Shown here piece by piece: positions 34,540-46,639 of a stretch of DNA of 64,000 bases. Source of the stretch: Sapria himalayana (Eukaryota > Streptophyta > Magnoliopsida > Malpighiales > Rafflesiaceae). The translations under genes were made by a program, and so were the position numbers. The stretch is taken from assembly GCA_029783825.1 (NCBI GenBank), contig JAREIK010017820.1, positions 1,809,001 through 1,873,000 on the forward strand. The letters are read 5' to 3'. Under the pieces are notes generated by a model. That model was given only the letters and a program-made list of their open reading frames with translations, had not been told where the DNA came from and ran no database searches. Every line of letters begins with the position of its first letter. The stretch's first letter is position 1.

Positions 34540-37277
34540 GTTTACTAGTATTTTTTTTCTCTTTGTATGAGAGCATCAGGCATGTGAGTTGCCACCACCT
34601 TACTCTGTGTGTGTGTGTGTGCGCGCGCGCGTTTAACCCATCACATCTTCGCTCACTATATTTTTAACTCATGATATCACTCTAGATTATTTAATGTTAG
34701 ATTTGAGAGAGAATATTCATGTAATAGATAATTGCTCTCTTTTTATTTCTTTTGTTTAGTCCAAAACTTATAATATTATTATGACCAATGTTATAGTTAT
34801 ATGAGCCAAGAGGAACGACAATATCAACATTGATTATTACTTTTTAACATGTCTTACATGTATCACCATTTCAACATAACTTATTTTTTACAAGTTATTT
34901 TATGAAATGACAAAATTATAATATGTTTGTCTATTTTACTAATATTTTTATGCGGAATCATCAGATTATATAGATCTTATAAATTGAGCAAGATAAATTA
35001 TATTTATTTTTTTTAACTAACATGAGTCTTTCTAGATGTCAATATATTATTGATCCACTAGATATTCACTTTTAACTTAGACATCTTTCACAAGATAAAC
35101 TAAAAATTTTCAAGTCAAACATCAAATGAATGACATATATTAATTATGAGATATATCAACAAGAAAAATATACTAGAATTTCATATTTAACACGTCGAGA
35201 AAACATTAGGAGTAACTCATTCCATATGATTCACTCAAATATTTAAAAACCTTATAACATGATCATGTATGATGGCTTAAAATATTTTATTATTTTTATT
35301 GATAAGTATACTTGATTTTTATGATTTATTTAATGAAAAACTCATGTTTTATTCTTCCATAAAATTTTATAAAAATAAAAAAATTGAGTTTGAATATAGT
35401 ATTAAGATATTGAGATATGATAATATATTAGAATATATTTCTCAATACTTTTCTTATTTCTTCAAAGAGCACAAGATAGTTTATCAGACATCTTTTACTG
35501 GTACTCATACACATAATAGAATAACTAAGAAAAAAAATTGATATCTAGTTAAGATGACTTTGATCCTCCTACTTCATAAAAGTACACCTAGATGCTATTG
35601 GAGACAAATGGTGTTGACCGCTAACTTCGTGATTAAAAGAATGTCATCTTCTATTTTCTCAAACTGTATCACATATCAGCTTGTATGCCCAAAAGCAAGC
35701 CTCTTATATTCTCTCAAATTTTTGAGTATGCTCGTTTTATTCAATACCTTTTTCTAGATAGAAAAAACATAGCAACATATGTCATCAAATACACCTTCAA
35801 TAGATACTCTAATACTCAGAAATGATATAAGTGTTATTCACCAAAAATTATGAGATTTATTATGAATATTAATGTTGCGTTCTTTGAGGATAAATCTAAT
35901 TTTGAGAACTAAATCCAAGAGTACATACAGATGATGTACTGGAAGGCACTTTTCCCTATCGAGTTATTATTCCTCACCAAGGAGTACCAACTGAACCTGC
36001 TCATATGTTTATACATGATATGACTAGTACGACAAATTTTCAAAAGATTAAGGTCAGAGAAAGCATTTAAAGCATTACCCTAGTGTGAGTGTGCCACTGA
36101 ATATGAGGTATAAGTTTATCCAAGAGAGTGAGATAAGAGTTAAGAGCCTTAATGATCTCAATCTAAATATATATACTAGAAAAATATGTCTACAGTCTAT
36201 TTCAAGAGTCCTTTGCTATATCAATTGAATCAACTCATAGGAATGACTTTTACCCTCTGAATGCATTACAAAAAAAACCACTATCATATTCTACTTGACA
36301 TCTTTTATCTTGATTTTTTTTTATTTTATTACTATATATTCTAGTTTTCTATCATCACTTGATAGTTACAAGATTCTTAATACTATTTTCAAGATACTTA
36401 GTCATCCATGATAACATATTATATTGAAAGAATTAAATATAATCACATCTAAACATACATAAAAATTTATCCTAAAAGTTGTAAATAAACTAATAATAAG
36501 ATGCAGATGAGTGTATTCAATGAAAATGAGAACCGAGAGAAAGATCAATAACTCAAAGCTAAATTAGTAACGAGAAATTTTAAAGACATATAGCATTAAC
36601 TACTGAAACATCTTCTCTCATGTGATCAAAATAATCATTATTAGATTGTTATTTTCTATTACATCATCACATAAGCAGATTACATATGAATTAAATGTAA
36701 AAAAAATATTATTTCATAATAATCAAGAGGAATAAGTGTTTATGTAGTAATCATCAATATTTTCTATTTTTGGTAGAATAGGTATCACAGGAAAATTGTG
36801 AAATAGCATTTATGACCAAAAGTAATCTCATAGGTCTTGTTTTAATAAATATTCTTCGTTGCTTATAATATTTGATCTTTAGATATGTGTGTCATACTAT
36901 AACAAATATTATTATATGAATCAAGAGATGAATATGTAATGTTAGTTGTATACATCGATTATATTTTAATTATAAATGATGATTAATTAGTTAAATCCTA
37001 ATTGAAATTATTTTTATAAATTAAGTTTCAAATAAAAGATTTGAAATATATAAATCATTTTCTTGATATTAAAATCAAATACTCGAGAAATACAACCTTT
37101 CTTTCTCATTTGATATATACTTTTAATATTTTATTTGACCTTAATATATTAGGTTATGCATCTGCCAACTCCCTACTTGATCGATGCATAGACTTAAATA
37201 TAAATGTTGGTTCATCAATTAATTCTCCTAAATATAAAATAATCAAAAAAAATTAAATTATCTGACATTAATTATAC

Positions 37278-37735
37278 TAAAGGTATAAAAAGCATTATGT
37301 CAGGCCTGCACGATCCATTTTTTTCATGCCTAGACAGGCATGATTTTAGCACGGGTCATGTCGTGCCGGCACAACACCAAAAAAATAGCATAGCACAGCC
37401 CATTGGCACACCACCTTCCCTGGTCATGCCAAGTTGGATTGAACTTGGCCAAACCCAACAAGTCCATGCACTACGCACAATCAAGATCAAGCTAGCTTAG
37501 GCCAAGTTCAAGCTAGCCTAGTTTGACTAACTGAGATGAAACCAGCCTACACGAGCTAGTGTGCTAGGTTGTGTTATTTTAGGTCTTTAGTGGTATGCGG
37601 GACAAATAACCTAGCTTAACATGTGCCGAACCATGCCACGGGTTGGCCTGCACCTTTTCAAGGTACGATTTTGACCATGACATGGGCTAGCTTTCGTGGG
37701 TGGTGCCCATACAACTCATCCCATTGAACACTTCA
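37278..37735. mobile_element. Old hAT-B derivative inside copia B
   Basis: A decayed start TAAAGGTATAAAAAG and end CATTGAACACTTCA, with a GC-rich interior (GTCGTGCCGGCAC, GGCACACC). It includes several AAGCTAGC(C/T)TAG motifs also seen in the copy at 50228. Target duplication not recognisable. Confidence 0.62.
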
Positions 37736-37926
37736 AAAATAGGCATGATATTATCTATGATGTTAGAATAATTAGTCAGTTTTAAAATTATCTTAAACAT
37801 ATTTTTATAGATGCAATGCTTATAATACTAAAGTATATGAAAACAATTATAATACATGAGATTACATTTAGAAATTATGAACATAGTCGAATAGAGACAT
37901 ATTCAGATTTTAATTAGGCTCATACT

Positions 37927-38386
37927 ATCAAATATAAAGGTGTCAAACGGGCCGGCCCAGCACGGCCCGGCCCGTTTTTTTAGGGCACGACCGTTCCACC
38001 ATGCCGGGCCGGGCATAGCACGGCCCGTAGGCACGGCAGGCCGAGCCGTGCAGGGTCGGGAGTCGGGACAGTGGGTCGGGATCCAATCAGACCCGACCCG
38101 GGGTCTTTTTTTAGGGAGGGGACGGGTCACGCCCACGCGTGCCCGCGTGAAACCGACACGGGAAGAACCCATGCCGGCGTGTCGTGCCACGGCACGAGCC
38201 GTGCCGGGCCAGGCACGGCACAGCTCGGGCGAGGCCCGGCACGGCACGGCATGGTTTTTAACCGGGCACAGCACGGGCACAGGCACGGTTAAAATCCATG
38301 CCGGGCCGGCCCAGGCACGGCCGAACCGTGCCGTGCCTCGTGCCGGGCCGGGCCGGCCCGGCCCGGTTGACACCTCTAATCAAATA
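37927..38386. mobile_element. hAT-B non-coding derivative with perfect target duplication (element 37935-38378)
   Basis: A 444-bp element with TAAAGGTGTCAA at the left end and TTGACACCTCTA at the right. Flanks are ATCAAATA at 37927-37934 and 38379-38386. Very high GC, made of degenerate GGCACGG and GGCCCGG units. The open frames of 73-162 codons on both strands are products of the GC-rich repeat, not genes. The best-preserved member in the window. Confidence 0.94.
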
Positions 38387-38780
38387 CAGAAGATCCATTA
38401 TAATTTTTTATATTTTTTTTGTAGATAACTTCATCTTATAAAAAAAAAATAAAACCCAAGATGGTTGAATCCATGCAACCTACGTACCCACCAATGAGCA
38501 AACTACAAGCACCTTTACAAAGTCTCAGATAATCACATCTGAGACATGAATGCATCAGCTTGAAATAAAATATTAAGTTTTAGTTTATTATTTTTTTTAT
38601 TTTTATTTTTTTTTATTTGTTCTAGTTCAGCTAACTTGTGGGTTGCTCCAAATAATATATGTTTGATTATGTGTATTCAAAAAATTAATCTTTCTTAATA
38701 AATGAGATTTATCTTTTTTTTTCTTTTTTTTTCTCTTTCGTCTCTCTTCTTCACATCTCTTTCTTGCCCAACCAAACCCT

Positions 38781-39689
38781 AGGCCCTAGCCAGAATTAAA
38801 AAGCTAGAGAATAATCATTTCTTTATGTATTCAATATGACACAAACAACATTTCAAAAAAAAACTAAAAAAAAACCTCTCTAACACTATAGTGTGTAATC
38901 ATACATTATACTAACATAACAACTCAAATAACGTAAATTAATTTACAACACCAAAAATCAAAATCAATCTACAACACATAAATTAATCTACAACACTGAT
39001 AATCAAATTAATCTACAACACATAAATTAATCATATATTATATAAACACATCAAGACACTATATTGATGTAATTGAATGTACAATTGGCTCTAGGATAAA
39101 TAGTATTGGTATGAAAAATAATAAACCCTAAGTTATGTTTTTGGCAATTTATTTATTTAAAAATGAAGATTAAACTTTAATTCAATCAGACAAAAATTAA
39201 GAGTTGATGGAACTTTTATTTTTTGAGGAATTAGCATTAAAAAATATTATCAATAATAGAAGTGGATGGAGGAGAGCTTCTGTTTAGCGTACACATTGTA
39301 GGAAGAAAAGTCATGCAAAAGATAAATGTTGTATATCATTTATAGAGAATAAACTAAAACCTTTACATAATATTAAGAGATACAGAATGACTATCGAAGT
39401 CAATAAATAGTGCTCATAAAGTCCATCCAACATAATATTTACAAGAGATGAATATAAAAAACTCATCTCTAAGATAATAATAGATATTTTCTTCTTTCAT
39501 GTTGTTTCACTCATATTATCACTTCATACTCATAAATTATTGACATATGAGTTAAAAGTTATATTACTGATAATCATATTTTATTCATTATATTATTACT
39601 ACTAACTAATAGCAAACATTCGAAAACTATTGAATATGATAATATCTAACTTTATTTTTATTATTTCAATTTTCATCGTGTATTGCTTA
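38781..39689. other. AT-rich intron sequence with a short tandem repeat
   Basis: A degenerate array of AATCTACAACACA-type units occupies about 38935-39035. The remainder holds no recognisable gene or element. Confidence 0.5.
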
Positions 39690-42400
39690 TTCTTCATTGT
39701 CATGTCATTTCAATTTCTATGCATTGTTTTTTTTTGAACATCTCAAGTCTGATTTTGCTTTTACTTCTATTAATATTTATCTATATGATAGGGAGACTTT
39801 GAAAAATATTTTAATTGAGATTAAGCATGATGCATTATATATTCTCTCTTTCATTACAAAATCTTCTTCTAGATATTTTAGAGTGTCTGACCTTTTATTT
39901 ATGTATTTTTAGTTTGATTACTCATCTCAAACCAAGATTATGATATTTTACCTTAATCTTGAGGATATTTTGACTTTAGAATGCGAGGCATGTCAGTTAA
40001 GATTCATTCCATTTGATATTCCCAATTGTATGAGGACCAAATAAAAATGTGACCAAAGAAAATTTTAGATATTTAATCACTTTTATTTATTATTGCACAA
40101 GATATACATAAATATATCTTTTTTTAGATGGATCACAAATTTTTTTTGGATATTTCATAAAATCATAAAAAATTAATTTGATAAAAATATTAATAAATTA
40201 AAAGTAAATATGCATAAGAATATATATTAAAATCAATTTAGATATTTAATCACTTTAATTTATGACTACACAAGATATACATAAAGATATATCTTTTTTT
40301 AGATGGATCACTAGTTTTTTTTTCAAATATTTTATAAAATCATAAAAAATTAATTAGATAAAAATATTAATAAATTAAAAAATAATAATGCATAAGAATA
40401 TATATCAAATCAAACTACAACCCCTCTATACGACAACAAAATAAGATTACAAAAACAAAAAATATATATCTAATTGAGACAGCTCAAACACTTTACTTTG
40501 AAATACTATTTTAAAATATTATAATAAAAAAAGATATTAAATATAATCTATTTTATCAATCAAATATCCTATTCTATTATTTCATAGCTTATACTCTTCC
40601 AAATCTTACATCCTAGAAAGATATTATTTAGTTTGCACCAAGTATTTTTGAAGCACTTGTTTTGTCCTCAATTACTCTCCAAGATAAGACAAGATAGTAT
40701 TTAAAACCTTAAGATATATTTTCCTTGGATACTTTAATATTCAAAGAGAATATAAATATTTTTTACTATAAACTAATAGGATATTAGTAAGTACAGATAA
40801 CCTTTGTTGAACAAGACTCATTTAATAAGCCTAAGAAAAGTATAAATCCAGATATTGTACATAGATTCATTACTCTTTCCCACTTAGATGTAGGATTTGT
40901 TGAGACCACAAGTTAGTAAAAAGAGTTATTTGTATATAAAATTATCATTTATATTAACAAATTCAAATCATGTCGAGATAACATCATAGTCTGGAGACTA
41001 CGATTTTTCAAGTAGAATGATGTCCTTCAAGCCAAGATAACATCATAGTCCATGAGTCTTCGTCAGAACAAACCTATATTGAATCAATAACTAGAAGATC
41101 TTATCACTCAGGACATAGAGTTTATACTAGGAAAAAGAGAGAGACGTGCTCAACAATCTCAGACCAGAGACAAGCCTACTAAAAAGCCAAATGATCCAAC
41201 AACTAATTCCACTGATATTCATCTTTTAATTGCTCTCTAAAAGGTACATAAAAGATATATTCAACACTTGATTTTACAAGTTTTGTCATACTTTCATCTT
41301 ATTTTTTCTATTGTTTCATTTATTACTTGTCTTAACGATATTAGTAGACTCAAGTCACATTCTGGGGCATTGTATCATCCAGGATAGCCTTCAACCATAA
41401 TAGACGAGATATATATCTTTCACTCTAATACGACTTGGGACCTATTATTTTACCTTTGAAAATGTCTGTTATTGGGACACGTATGTATTCACTATGAAAG
41501 TAGGTCCAGACAAAAAGGTAAATCACATTAAGACGAATTAAAGCTAAGAAATTTACTTAGATGTTTAGTGAGGACTATTAAAATACTTTCACCTAAGTAG
41601 CAAGGATGATCTATGTATAAATTCTTATTTCTCTTACAGTATCTCAGAGTTAGAGGATACATCAGTTAGACATGAAGAATATATTTCATCACTGCGACCT
41701 TGAAAAAGAAATATATATGAAATAATCACCTAAGCTTTGAGCAACACAGATAAATGTAGTTTGCAAATTATGAAAAATATTATATGAGCTAAAGATGCTT
41801 CTATTGATTTAAGTATTAACTTCAATTATAATGTGACTCATGTATTTAATTGTGCTATGAATAAAAAAATCATGAAAAATATTAATTAAATGAGAATAAT
41901 CAAACTAGATACAATAAATATTATCAAAAAAATTAGTTATTTCTTATATTCACCTCAACATGTTCACCTTGACGTAGCTCTTCACATAGTAAGGCATGTG
42001 AAGAATTCTCCAAGACTTGAGATCTCTTTTAGAGATCATATGCACTTGCAATTGAACAATTAATTAGATTCCAGCTGAATATCAGCATACATCAAGCGAA
42101 GTTACTTTAGATATCCTATAAAGAACCAAAATTTAGAGTGATGTCAATAGTTACTTGTGAATTACTTTGGATACATCACCTACTCAAGAGATCAAGTATT
42201 CACTTTATTCTCTTACTACTTTTATAATAATAGTTAAGCAACAAGACTTATAACCTTAAATCTAATATTTCATGATTAGAGAAAACACATAAAGATAGAT
42301 TACTTCTTCCTTAGAAATAAAATCTAGGATGTAATTATCATTACAATATATAATCAAATAACAGAAAAATAAACTAATATTTTTATGAAAATCATGAAGA
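39690..42400 (+). mobile_element. Decayed Ty1/copia element, copy C
   Basis: A pre-integrase zinc-binding segment (CEACQLRFIPFD near 39985), a FLGY segment of the integrase/connection region near 40730, the start of reverse transcriptase (IDEIYIFHSNTTWDL near 41400), then RNase-H-like QHVHLDVALHIVRHVKNSP near 41965 and an IKYSLYS tail near 42190. All are broken by stops. A 173-bp tandem duplication at 40065-40410 interrupts the integrase part. Not obviously of the same subfamily as copies A and B. Confidence 0.65.
40065..40410. repeat. Tandem duplication, 173-bp period
   Basis: The unit starting TTAGATATTTAATCAC at 40065 is repeated from 40238, sharing CAAGATATACATAAA, AGATGGATCAC and TGCATAAGAATATATAT. 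Confidence 0.85.
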
Positions 42401-43239
42401 AGCTTAGGCTTGTCTTTCTTTTTTTCAAACTTTGTGTAGTTGACTTATACGCATCAACTTAACGAAGATATTACAATTTGCTTATTTATTTTATTTTTAT
42501 GTTTTTAATTTAAGCAATCCATTTTTACATATTTGTTTGATTTTATTTTTTGAGCATTTATTGTAAGCTCTTTTCTTTCTTCATTAATTTATAATAGTAT
42601 ACAACATATTCAAACACTAGGTTCAAAAGAATACTGAAAATAAGATGAGCATAACATGCATTTTATTTTATTATTTTTTCTTATATAGTAAAGATTAGAT
42701 ATGATAATATTTATTTATAGCATTGTGCACTGATACTTTTACTATATTATAAATTTATGTTCCATGAGTGATAAATAAATGTTCTTTGGATTTTCATTTT
42801 AATTTTTTTATATTATATTAGCATATATTGTAAAACTACATGCATGAACACCTATTATCAAATTGATAATATCCTTCTAAAAAACTTGAGATAACTTTCA
42901 TTTGCTCTTTTTTTCTAATATAGAGCATATTCATGCACAAAATTGTCAAAAATAATAGTTATATTTTTTCAATATTTTAGCTCGAAGATTATTTTTTATA
43001 TTAATTATATTTATTTATAGCAAATAAATTTGCACTTTTTTTATATTAGTTATATTAATTATATAAGCATGAATTTAGCTCGAAGAGTATCCTGTGCACA
43101 AAAAAACTCTATTTAGTTTTGTTTTTACTTAACTTTTATAATTCAGGCATTGAATTAATGAATAAACATCTTATGCTTTTATTTTTGCATGTTAAGGCAA
43201 AATGTTAATTCTATTTGATGTTTATATAGGAGAAGGTCG
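42401..43239. other. AT-rich intron sequence, nothing recognised
   Basis: No exon, element end or coding remnant found. A diverged TTAGCTCGAAGA motif occurs twice (near 42980 and 43076). Confidence 0.5.
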
Positions 43240-43400
43240 TACCTAATGTAAAATGTACCCTAGCACAAGATCTAAGAAAGTTTGATATCTCGATAATTTT
43301 ACCTTTAAAAATCAGAGAGACTGTGTCTGAAAAGTCTCTAACTCGATACCAATCACCCTTTAACAAATGCACTTTTCACCACACCATGACATGACCTCTA
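43240..43400 (-). repeat. SINE-like repeat, family S2, copy 2
   Basis: Minus-strand landmarks: GAGGTCATGTCATGGTGTGG, GAAAAGTGCATTTGTTAAAG and TCGAGTTAGAG (B-box position), matching the copy at 12930-13110 over about 160 bases. Better preserved than copy 1. Confidence 0.62.
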
Positions 43401-43506
43401 ATATATATGTGCAACACAATAATTTCTTAGGTAATCAATAATTTTAAATTCAGAGTTCTAATTATATCCAATATGGTAATATTTTTGCAATCACACATAA
43501 TAAACA

Positions 43507-43614
43507 TGTGTGTGTGTGTGTGTGTGTGTGTGTATTATTTTTATGCACGTGTACATTTAATTATGATATGAGTGTTACAATCACCTTCATTTGTGTGTGT
43601 GTGTGTGTGTGTGT
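43507..43614. repeat. Two (TG)n microsatellites
   Basis: (TG)n at about 43507-43533 and again at 43592-43614, just downstream of the isolated NUP188 exon on its intron side. Confidence 0.9.
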
Positions 43615-43727
43615 TTGTTTGTAAGTTCGGCTACACATATTTTCAAGACATGGTTGAAATGAAAAATGTTTTTTTTTTGTTTTTTTCTTTATAATAGAAC
43701 AAAGTATAAAAGAAAATAATCCAATAC

Positions 43728-43926
43728 CTCCCAGCGAACAAGAGCATTATTCCCACTAATTACTCTCACAACTTGTCCACGAGTTCCAGTTGGAATCAGC
43801 AAACCTTCAACCCCAGGAACATGTAATGGAATAGGCGCTTCAACAATATGAGGAATGTTTTCCATGGACTGGCTTGTTATTTCAATCAATGAAGATATTC
43901 CCACAAATTTATCAAGAAACTTATAC
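43728..43926 (-). CDS. NUP188: NUP188 exon with SH3-like segment, isolated between two giant introns
   Basis: 199 bases. It completes a split valine and reads YKFLDKFVGISSLIEITSQS, then IVEAPIPLHVPGVEGLLIPT, ending ALVRWE in phase 0. The acceptor is CTAATAG|GTATAA and the donor GGGAG|GTATTG. The GTRGQVVRVI..ALVRWE pattern resembles the SH3-like barrel inserted in the Nup188 N-terminal domain; that is inference from the strand pattern. The exon is flanked by introns of 12.4 and 15.4 kb. Confidence 0.93.
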
Positions 43927-44139
43927 CTATTAGCAAAATGACGAAATGAAAAAAAGACTCAACTAAATATTGTTGGCTGCAGGGATTCAAACAACCAAAG
44001 AAGTGCCTATTATATATTGTTATATTACCATACATTAATGCAAAGAAATAAAAAATAAAGATAAATTTTATTCATTCAATATATATAAAATAATTATTAA
44101 AAAAAAAAAAACATAAGAAGAAAAAAAACTGATTGAGAT

Positions 44140-44420
44140 TAGAGGTATCCACCAGGCTGTGTTGGCATGAAACGCCACAATATATAGTTACATATGTCAT
44201 GCTCGTGCCCAACCATGTTGGGCGGCATCATCACGGCACAGCCCATGGACTGCATGAAGCAGCCAGGCTGGGAAACTGAAACCCTGCAGTTCAGGTGCAG
44301 GCAAGTCGTGGAGCCCTTGTCCCCCGTGATTTGTGGTTAGTGGGTCAGCACCTTGTGACCACGTGGGTCTAGTTTCCTAATTGACTTATTAACAGGGCCT
44401 GGTCGTAGGTGCCTAGCCAC
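44140..44420. mobile_element. hAT-B derivative, 3' end not recognised
   Basis: Starts TAGAGGTATCCACCAGGC, a decayed terminal repeat, and runs into GC-rich sequence with GTGCCCAACCATG and CACGGCACAGCCC. No matching right end is recognisable, so it is probably truncated. Confidence 0.6.
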
Positions 44421-44877
44421 TCACTTTGTAATTTGTGTAATTATATTTGTTATAATTTTTGTAATTATCAAATAAAATTTTATTACTTTAAAATATAATC
44501 ACAAACGTATGTCAATAATTAAATAAATGATTAATTAATATAAAATAATTAAAATCAAGATATAAAAAACTAAAAAATATTTCAATAAATTACATGAAAA
44601 AAATAAGAAATATATATATAATTAATTTTTTTTTCATCTTGACACATTATTTTCCATCAATACTTTAACCATTAACATATGTACTAATATCTAATTTTTC
44701 AAAATCCTCAAAAAAAAAAAACTTTTGCACCTACAGTGCAATGCACTCATAGGTTCATCTTCCTAATCCTTCAAACATGTCAAAATTACTAGCTTCTCTG
44801 ATATCAAGGATCGTGCTAAGGTCAAAATGAAAATTCAAAATTATTATTTTATTTTATTGATTATTTTACTCTTATAA

Positions 44878-44878
<1 letters not shown>
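44421..44878. other. AT-rich intron sequence, nothing recognised
   Basis: No coding or repeat signal apart from A/T runs. Confidence 0.5.
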
Positions 44879-44948
<70 letters not shown>

Positions 44949-44974
44949 CACACACATACACTCACACACACACA
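44879..44974. repeat. Long (TG)n followed by (CA)n: hairpin-capable microsatellite
   Basis: About 66 bases of uninterrupted TG, then a TATA spacer and about 28 bases of CA-rich repeat. The two arms can pair to form a long hairpin. Confidence 0.92.
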
Positions 44975-44989
44975 ATTAAATCACCACAT

Positions 44990-46370
44990 AATTAGTTGTG
45001 GTTCCACAAAAAAAACTTTTTATGGCATCGAAAGATAAAGTTTAATATCTTTCTCTCAACCCTCTTTCTTTTCATGGTTGTCGAACCCTCGTGGCTCCCC
45101 CACTCTTCAATACTTGCATCCACATAGTTACAAATAAACTATACTCGCCCAACTAACTCCTATGAAAAAACCTTGCTTCTTCCCCTTTTAGAGAGTCAAA
45201 AACTAATTGGCTAAGTGGATGGAAAAATAAATATATAACCTCGTTTCGTCAGTCAAAATTCTAACTAGAAGTGTCAAATAAGCCGGGCCGGCCCGGTCCT
45301 TTTTTTTTTGAGCACGGGCTTGCTTTCGTGTTCGGCCAGGCTCGGCACAATTACTGTAACGTGTCATGCTTGGCCCGGCACGGTTTAAAAAAGCTGGGCC
45401 CTGCACGGCGGGCCGTGCCATGCTTGGCCCGCTCAAGCCTGGCCTGGCCGTACGGGCCAAACCGAGACCACGGGTCGGGTCCAATTAAAACCGACCCACG
45501 GTCTTTTTTGCGGGAGGAGCGAAGCGAGGGGGACACTGGACGAACCCGTGCTAGTGTGCCGTGCCAAGGGCACCAAACCGTGTCGGGCCAGGCACGGCAC
45601 GGCACAGCTCGTGCCTTACCCGGGCACAGGATTTTCCCGTGCCGGGCCGTCCCGGCCCGGTTGACACCTCTAATTCTAACACACCGAGCATTAAATATGT
45701 CATATGGAACCAAATTGAACAACACCTTCTAGGCCTTTTGTTGTCCTCCCTTACTGAGGAACCCATGGCTAAAGTTGTAAGATTCTTAACTTCCCACGAG
45801 GTGTGGGTTGCCTTGGAAAACACCCCCAACCACCACCTCCTCAGCATTCTCATATTGAACATCACACTTCAAAGGTAGATCTAATTCATTGCGATCTGTG
45901 GGACCCATCTCTTGTAAAGTCAAATTCGAGATTCACATATTATGTTTTATTTATTAATGATTATTCCTATTTCTGTTGGCCTTACCTATTGGAAGTAGAA
46001 TCTGATTTTTTAATATTTTTATTTAATTTCAAAATTTTGTTGAAAATCAACATTCCTCTCGTATAAAAACCTTTCAAAGTGATGGTGGTGGGAAATTCAC
46101 TAGCACCTGCTTTAAAACACACCTTAGCAACACTGGCATTCATCATCGATGACAATATTATTACAACTAATAATTCACCTCTTCTTGATAATTTTACTTG
46201 CACGCACAATTCTGAGATTGTCACAAAACAATTGGGACCTCCCAATTACTTTCTAAGTCTTGAAGCGCCGACCATCCCTGATGGCCTCTTCATCAGCCAG
46301 TTAAAATAAGCACAAGAAATCCTCGAATGAGCTCAACTACTTGATAGCAAATCTTGTTTAAAATCCTAAC
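44990..46370 (+). mobile_element. Internally collapsed Ty1/copia pseudogene (copy D), split by a hAT-B derivative
   Basis: Gag-like sequence precedes and follows the hAT-B insertion (LLLSSLTEEPMAKVVRFLTS near 45735). It is joined directly to integrase (DLIHCDLWDPSLVKSNSRFT near 45890) and then to a late reverse-transcriptase part (GPPNYFLSLEAP near 46235). The intervening domains are missing, so two internal deletions are inferred. The surviving segments have few stops, so this copy is younger than copies A-C. Confidence 0.72.
45258..45680. mobile_element. hAT-B non-coding derivative with perfect target duplication (element 45266-45672)
   Basis: A 407-bp element with TAGAAGTGTCAA at the left and TTGACACCTCTA at the right, flanked by ATTCTAAC at 45258-45265 and 45673-45680. 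High GC, GGCACGG/GGCCCGG units. The ORFs of 93-153 codons on both strands across it are spurious. Inserted in the gag part of copia D. Confidence 0.94.
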
Positions 46371-46429
46371 TCACAAATAAGATACAATAATACTTACTAA
46401 TATCATCATGCAAATTTTATCCTTTAATA

Positions 46430-46639
46430 ACGAGCAAAAGTAGTATAGCCCACAAATTAAAAGGGACCATAAAAAGAGAAACCGAATATCAATAAACAAA
46501 AAAACAAACATAAAGTTATAGCTTATAGGCCACAATAATCCTCCTCAAGCTGAACCATAAATATCCAGAACATCAAATTTGTAAGATAAAAAAGTAACTT
46601 GGATCACTTCAAGCCCTTGAAGATATACGTTGGACATTC
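46430..46639 (-). mobile_element. 3' end of a copia element on the minus strand (probable)
   Basis: Read on the minus strand, LDVLDIY is followed by an AGCTTGAGGAGGAT tract like the polypurine tract that follows copia pol. Short and decayed; it could belong to the same minus-strand copia as the fragments at 49410-54020. Confidence 0.4.

Larger units (their letters stand above)
34540..38780 (+). mobile_element. Decayed Ty1/copia element, copy B, split by two hAT-B derivatives
   Basis: Collinear with copy A. Protease region about 34640-34960; integrase IKILRYDNILEYISQYFSYF to KEHKIVYQTS (35299-35541) and a following conserved part (CYWRQMVLTANFVIKRMSSS, 35554-35757); reverse transcriptase about 36590-37255 (decayed FSPVIK and GYASANSLLD segments); RNase H 37790-37930 and 38379-38560. 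The end resembles an LTR with GATTATGTGTATTCAAA near 38670, also present in copy A. Interrupted at 37278-37735 and 37935-38378. A (GT)8(GC)5 run lies at 34605-34631. Many stops; not functional. Confidence 0.75.

Noticed and set aside
33691..34631. CRISPR-like or regulatory short repeats
   Set aside because: Simple (TG)n and (GC)n microsatellites without spacers, in a plant intron.
37903..38428. Long open frames on both strands (73-162 codons) in GC-rich DNA
   Set aside because: They overlie the hAT-B derivative at 37935-38378; the frames come from GGCACGG/GGCCCGG repeats and have no splice or protein-family support.
43689..43904. 71-codon minus-strand frame starting at an internal methionine
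   Set aside because: It is the NUP188 exon 43728-43926 read from an internal ATG and continued into the intron.
45203..45878. Open frames of 93-153 codons on both strands
   Set aside because: Most lie in the hAT-B derivative at 45266-45672. The plus-strand part after 45680 is copia gag and integrase remnant, not a gene.
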